Positions 15,737 to 17,416 of a DNA stretch of 17,416 nt are shown piece by piece (the first letter of the stretch is position 1; every line of letters begins with the position of its first letter). The DNA is taken from assembly GCA_050943135.1 (NCBI GenBank), contig JBMNOP010000025.1, forward strand, positions 1 through 17,416. The letters are read 5' to 3'. This stretch comes from RUG695 sp050943135 (GTDB taxonomy: Bacteria; Planctomycetota; Planctomycetia; Pirellulales; Thermoguttaceae). Both the position numbers and the translations under genes were made by a program. The notes beneath the pieces were generated by a model. It was not told the origin of the DNA. It saw nothing but the letters and a program-made list of their open reading frames with translations, and ran no database searches.

Positions 15737-15791
15737 TCCGACCACGATGAAGGGAGGGAGCCGTCGGCTCCCTCCCTTCATCGTGGTCGGA
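15737..15791 (-). terminator. 27-bp perfect inverted repeat 3' of the dockerin protein gene
   Basis: Two 27-nt arms, 15737-15763 and 15765-15791, are exact reverse complements around a single central T. As RNA this forms a stem of about 25 pairs with a tiny loop. On the minus strand it begins 19 nt after the dockerin gene's stop codon and is followed by CCCGTTTTC. It is probably a terminator or a 3'-stabilising hairpin, though it is longer and more perfect than most. Confidence 0.65.
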
Positions 15792-15810
15792 GAATCGTTC
15801 CCTATCATCC

Positions 15811-17416
15811 TCAAAAGCTGTCGAAACAAACGTCCAGATTCGCATCGAGATCTGCCGAAGCGAACTCTTCGAAAGCGATGTCGGCTGCCAGTGCCGGTGG
15901 ATAGAGGAGGCCTTCGCTTCCCGCGGAACCGAGCCAGTTCGCGACCAGGAAGGCGCGGTCGGTTGGTCCGATGTCTCCGTCGGCGTCGACATCACAGTAA
16001 ATGCGATAGTCGTCATCGAAATTGTCGGTGAGCCAGACATTCAAAAGGAGCGCCCGATCGGCAGGTGCGATGTCGCCATCGTTGTTGATGTCCATCGGGC
16101 AGACATTAAACGTTCGAGGCTCGCTCCATTCCGAGTTGAGGTATGCACCGACACCGACCGCACGGACACGGTAGGTCATATCGACACCGTAGGTCAGGCT
16201 TCGGACGATGCCGGAGGTGGTTTCGGACGTAACAGAATTCCAAGTTGCGCCACCATCGGCACTGTACGAGAGCTCGTAAGCAGAAGCGTTCTCAACTTCG
16301 GTCCAGAGGAGTTGGTGGCGGTTCGCACCGTAGGAAACATAGATGCCGGGATCACCGGTCAGAATGGTCGGCGCATCGAGTTGTTCGACAATCGCGACCT
16401 CGGCATTGCCGTACCAAACATTGAAGTTGGGACGGACAACCTTCACGTAGGTCGTGTAGATGCCGATAGCGACATATTCCGGGGCGCTCGTCAGATTATA
16501 GGTTATTCCGTCCGTCGAGTAGAGGATCGTTTCCGGCTCGGTATAGGTATCGAAAACCGTTACCGAGTGAGCCTCACCGTCGTAAATGGTCCACACCCCT
16601 TCGACGGTAACATCGAGAATGTCGAGCGGTGTGATCGAAGCGCTAACGATTTCGTCCGCCGGGCAGACGTAGTATTGGGCTGCCTCTCCGGAGAAGATGT
16701 AGGTAATGACATAGTGGATGGTCAGATCGTAATCCCCGACATTTTCGCTGGCGAACTCCGCCACCGCGGAAATGTAAATGTCATCACCCGGAATAATCCC
16801 GCTGACATCTCCGAGAGAGACAACGGCGGTGGTGGTGTCGTCGTATGGCTTGCTGGAAACTGTGGATCCAGTAACCGTGATCTGACGCTTCGTAATGTTG
16901 ATTTCGGCACTGCCGGTCCAGGTCGTGTGGTTGGGACGATCGACCTTCACGTAAACCGTCGTCTCGCCGATGATGCGCTCAATCGGCTCGTCACCGTAGT
17001 TGATGCCGTCGGTACTGTAGTAAACCCGATCACCGGTAACCAGGCCGTCGATCGTAATCCCGTGGTACAGAGCGTCGTAAATTCCGACGTAATCGTAAAG
17101 AACGATGTCATCGAGATGCTCCGAAATAATCGACGCGGCGCAGCTGTCGGCGGCCGGAGCCAGGTAGTATCCGGCCGCGGCGCCGGTAAGCGCGTAGGTA
17201 ACGGCCACTTGGTAAATGCCAACATCGGCGCTCGGAAATGCACCCGACGGGGTAACGGTAACATCGTCACCGGCAATAATCCCATCGACCGCGCCAAGGG
17301 TAATGGCGGCGTCGGTCGTGCCGTCGTACGTCTTACTGGCAACCGTCGTCCCGGTAACGGTCAGCTGCTTCGGAGCGATGTTGATATCCGCCGAACCGGT
17401 CCAGTCATTGTAGTTC
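15811..17416 (-). CDS. Large secreted repeat protein with dockerin-like C-terminus (5' end outside window)
   Basis: The C-terminal 534 residues of a larger protein; the frame is open to the window edge, so the start and signal peptide lie beyond 17416. From N to C it has a YDG/MBG-like module (TVASKTYDGTTDAAITLG), a second copy (TVSSKPYDDTTTAVVSLG) about 161 residues later, and partner modules with YYSTDGINY/LYSTDGITY and VYVKVDRPN/TYVKVVRPN. A Fn3-like segment follows (LLWTEVENASAYELSYS...MTYRVRAVG, about 16120-16380). A dockerin-like double calcium loop comes next: DINNDGDIAPADRALLL and DVDADGDIGPTDRAFLV (about 15915-16101). It ends in a ~28-residue acidic/hydrophobic tail. Dockerin-like repeats bind calcium and may mediate attachment to partner proteins; here the role is probably cell-surface or extracellular. 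Confidence 0.85.
   Translation of the reverse strand, partial: NYNDWTGSADINIAPKQLTVTGTTVASKTYDGTTDAAITLGAVDGIIAGDDVTVTPSGAFPSADVGIYQVAVTYALTGAAAGYYLAPAADSCAASIISEHLDDIVLYDYVGIYDALYHGITIDGLVTGDRVYYSTDGINYGDEPIERIIGETTVYVKVDRPNHTTWTGSAEINITKRQITVTGSTVSSKPYDDTTTAVVSLGDVSGIIPGDDIYISAVAEFASENVGDYDLTIHYVITYIFSGEAAQYYVCPADEIVSASITPLDILDVTVEGVWTIYDGEAHSVTVFDTYTEPETILYSTDGITYNLTSAPEYVAIGIYTTYVKVVRPNFNVWYGNAEVAIVEQLDAPTILTGDPGIYVSYGANRHQLLWTEVENASAYELSYSADGGATWNSVTSETTSGIVRSLTYGVDMTYRVRAVGVGAYLNSEWSEPRTFNVCPMDINNDGDIAPADRALLLNVWLTDNFDDDYRIYCDVDADGDIGPTDRAFLVANWLGSAGSEGLLYPPALAADIAFEEFASADLDANLDVCFDSF
16416..17416 (-). repeat. Tandem ~161-168-residue protein modules
   Basis: The phrase W-[TY]-G-[SN]-A-[DE] recurs at 17403, 16920 and 16416 (minus-strand codon starts), giving spacings of 161 and 168 residues. 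Two copies are followed by a YDG-like block; the third is followed by the Fn3-like segment. The array continues beyond the window edge, so the copy number is unknown. Confidence 0.75.

Larger units (their letters stand above)
15060..15810. other. Mostly non-coding region with two large hairpins
   Basis: About 750 nt between the small secreted gene and the dockerin protein, containing the two terminator-like hairpins (15166-15207 and 15737-15791) annotated separately. Between them I see only a weak minus-strand frame with repeat-protein flavour (15361-15660) and no gene with a supported start. A direct repeat AACTCTCCGAAA occurs at 15158-15169 and 15183-15194, the second copy falling in the loop of the first hairpin. 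Confidence 0.45.

Noticed and set aside
1..17416. tRNA, rRNA, CRISPR array or prophage/defence module
   Set aside because: No cloverleaf with a TTCNANNC arm, no rRNA-like tract, no regularly spaced short repeats, and no integrase, nuclease or toxin-antitoxin genes were recognised.

Overview
The window looks like the chromosome of a planctomycete, probably an anaerobic or gut-type lineage related to Pirellulales/Thermoguttaceae. This is inferred from three things: a minus-strand housekeeping cluster prs-rplY(ctc)-pth-rpsF-ssb-rplI; a ~744-residue RseP-type protease encoded directly after dxr; and a very large secreted protein with YDG/MBG-like repeats, an Fn3-like segment and a dockerin-like double EF-hand. 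No rRNA, tRNA, CRISPR array or phage module was found, so the assignment rests on gene content alone.

Layout. Positions 1-293 hold no gene. A plus-strand outer-membrane beta-barrel gene follows (294-1295) with a G9 run near its start. Next is a decayed, 5'-truncated IS5-like transposase (about 1462-1972) that ends 8 nt from the convergent stop codon of an SBF-like (bile acid:Na+ symporter superfamily) transporter (2964-1981, minus). The minus-strand translation/nucleotide block runs from prs (7305) down to rplI (3067) and ends at an intrinsic terminator (3012-3049). The intergenic gaps in this block are fairly long (69-191 nt), and two of them carry clear inverted repeats. Upstream, also on the minus strand, an aldolase-like TIM-barrel protein (10629-9445) and a secreted PQQ-type beta-propeller protein with a very acidic tail (9413-7602) form a two-gene unit. 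Divergently on the plus strand, dxr (10967-12181) overlaps rseP (12166-14400), followed by a hairpin terminator. A small secreted protein gene (14811-15059) has its own terminator. About 600 nt of mostly non-coding sequence follows, containing a weak possible repeat-protein remnant. The window ends inside the dockerin protein (minus, 15811 to beyond 17416), whose 3' end is marked by a 27-bp perfect inverted repeat.

How the genes fit together. The prs-to-rplI block supplies PRPP, ribosomal proteins L25, S6 and L9, peptidyl-tRNA hydrolase and SSB. dxr makes MEP for isoprenoid synthesis, and RseP carries out intramembrane proteolysis, an envelope-linked pairing also seen in other bacteria. The barrel, propeller, small secreted and dockerin proteins are envelope or surface functions. 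I do not see a coherent new defence or metabolic system. The items most worth a second look are the G9 tract in the barrel gene, the structured leader before rplY, the aldolase/propeller pair, and the 27-bp inverted repeat.
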